A program made the position numbers and the translations under genes. A DNA stretch of 64,000 bases, taken from NCBI RefSeq assembly GCF_033439725.1, contig NW_026944393.1, positions 434,001 through 498,000 of the forward strand. The letters run 5' to 3'. This DNA is from Neurospora tetraspora. Taxonomy: Eukaryota > Ascomycota > Sordariomycetes > Sordariales > Sordariaceae. Below are positions 63,672 to 64,000 of this stretch, piece by piece; the stretch's first letter is position 1; every line of letters starts with the position of its first letter. The notes under the pieces are model-generated. The model did not search any database and was not told where the DNA came from. It saw nothing but the letters and a program-made list of their open reading frames with translations.

Positions 63672-64000
63672 ATGTCGACAAGTGACAATACCAGCCACTT
63701 TATGGCTCAAAGCAAGATCATCGCCCCGCCGGCCCGGCTCCTGCCACAACAGAGAAAGCACACTGGACTGAGTTCCGTCCACGAGGTCGTGTTCGTCTTC
63801 GTTCTCTGCCTCGCTCAGTTCCTCTCCCTGGCTGCAATGAACCAGACTGTTGCCCCTATGCTCATCCTTGCCAAGTACTTTGACATCCATGACTATGGGA
63901 ACCTCAGCTGGTTCTCGGCAGCTTACAGCATGACTGTCGGGACTTTCATCCTTCCTGCTGGTAAGCCAGCCAACCTCACAGTGGCCTCTCGTCAAGCTTG
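63672..64000 (+). CDS. MFS transporter, N-terminal exon (continues past window)
   Basis: Exon 1 is 63672-63960, ending GCT G before GTAAGC (phase 1); the rest lies outside. The 96 residues read a soluble N-tail, then FVFVLCLAQFLSLAAMNQTVAPMLILAKYF (first membrane helix) and NLSWFSAAYSMTVGTFILPA (second helix). This matches the start of 14-helix-type or related drug/proton antiporters of fungi, whose next residues are usually GRxGDxxG after the intron. Substrate unknown. Confidence 0.85.
   Translation, partial: MSTSDNTSHFMAQSKIIAPPARLLPQQRKHTGLSSVHEVVFVFVLCLAQFLSLAAMNQTVAPMLILAKYFDIHDYGNLSWFSAAYSMTVGTFILPAGKPANLTVASRQA

Overview
The window is nuclear DNA of a filamentous ascomycete, most likely a Sordariomycete near the Sordariales (Neurospora-like). 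Genes are GC-rich and carry short (about 55-115 nt) GT-AG introns, some with CTAAC or CTGAC branch sites. They alternate with AT-rich islands (about 9.4-15.4, 17.6-23.6 and 41.9-45.1 kb) in which CpA/TpG is depleted while CpG, CpC and CpT persist. That is the footprint of repeat-induced point mutation (RIP). Two tRNA genes carry introns. No organism name can be proven from the sequence alone.

Layout. 0-8 kb: a cytochrome P450 (cut by the window start), a divergent Tri3-type HXXXD acyltransferase, and an 819-aa membrane protein of unknown function. 8-24 kb: a single AAA-ATPase gene that has become a graveyard. Its exons are split by a 6.15-kb Ty1/copia-type LTR element, by small elements in one intron, and by a 6.2-kb terminal-inverted-repeat element that itself contains a 2.25-kb LTR element. 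Target-site duplications (TSDs) identify most breakpoints, and the host reading frame resumes across them. 24-31 kb: low-complexity DNA, tRNA-Pro, then a kynurenine-pathway pair (indoleamine 2,3-dioxygenase and kynureninase, divergently transcribed) and a Dabb-domain protein.

32.7-47.0 kb: a cluster of eight two-exon paralogues. Their spacing, C-x2-C-x12-C-x2-H then CC...C-x4-H, closely resembles the zinc-binding CHORD domain, with a phase-1 intron at one homologous position in every copy. The cluster is seeded with transposons: a 3.3-kb hAT-like element and its 371-bp MITE (8-bp TSDs), and a Harbinger-like MITE (TAA TSD). This cluster is the most unusual part of the window.

47-64 kb: a decayed multi-pass membrane protein gene, a low-complexity protein, a GPI-anchored GH17 glucanase, a protein with a degenerate P-loop, tRNA-Asp, a DUF3445 (haem-dependent N-demethylase-type) protein, a HET-domain gene lacking its core, and the first exon of an MFS transporter.
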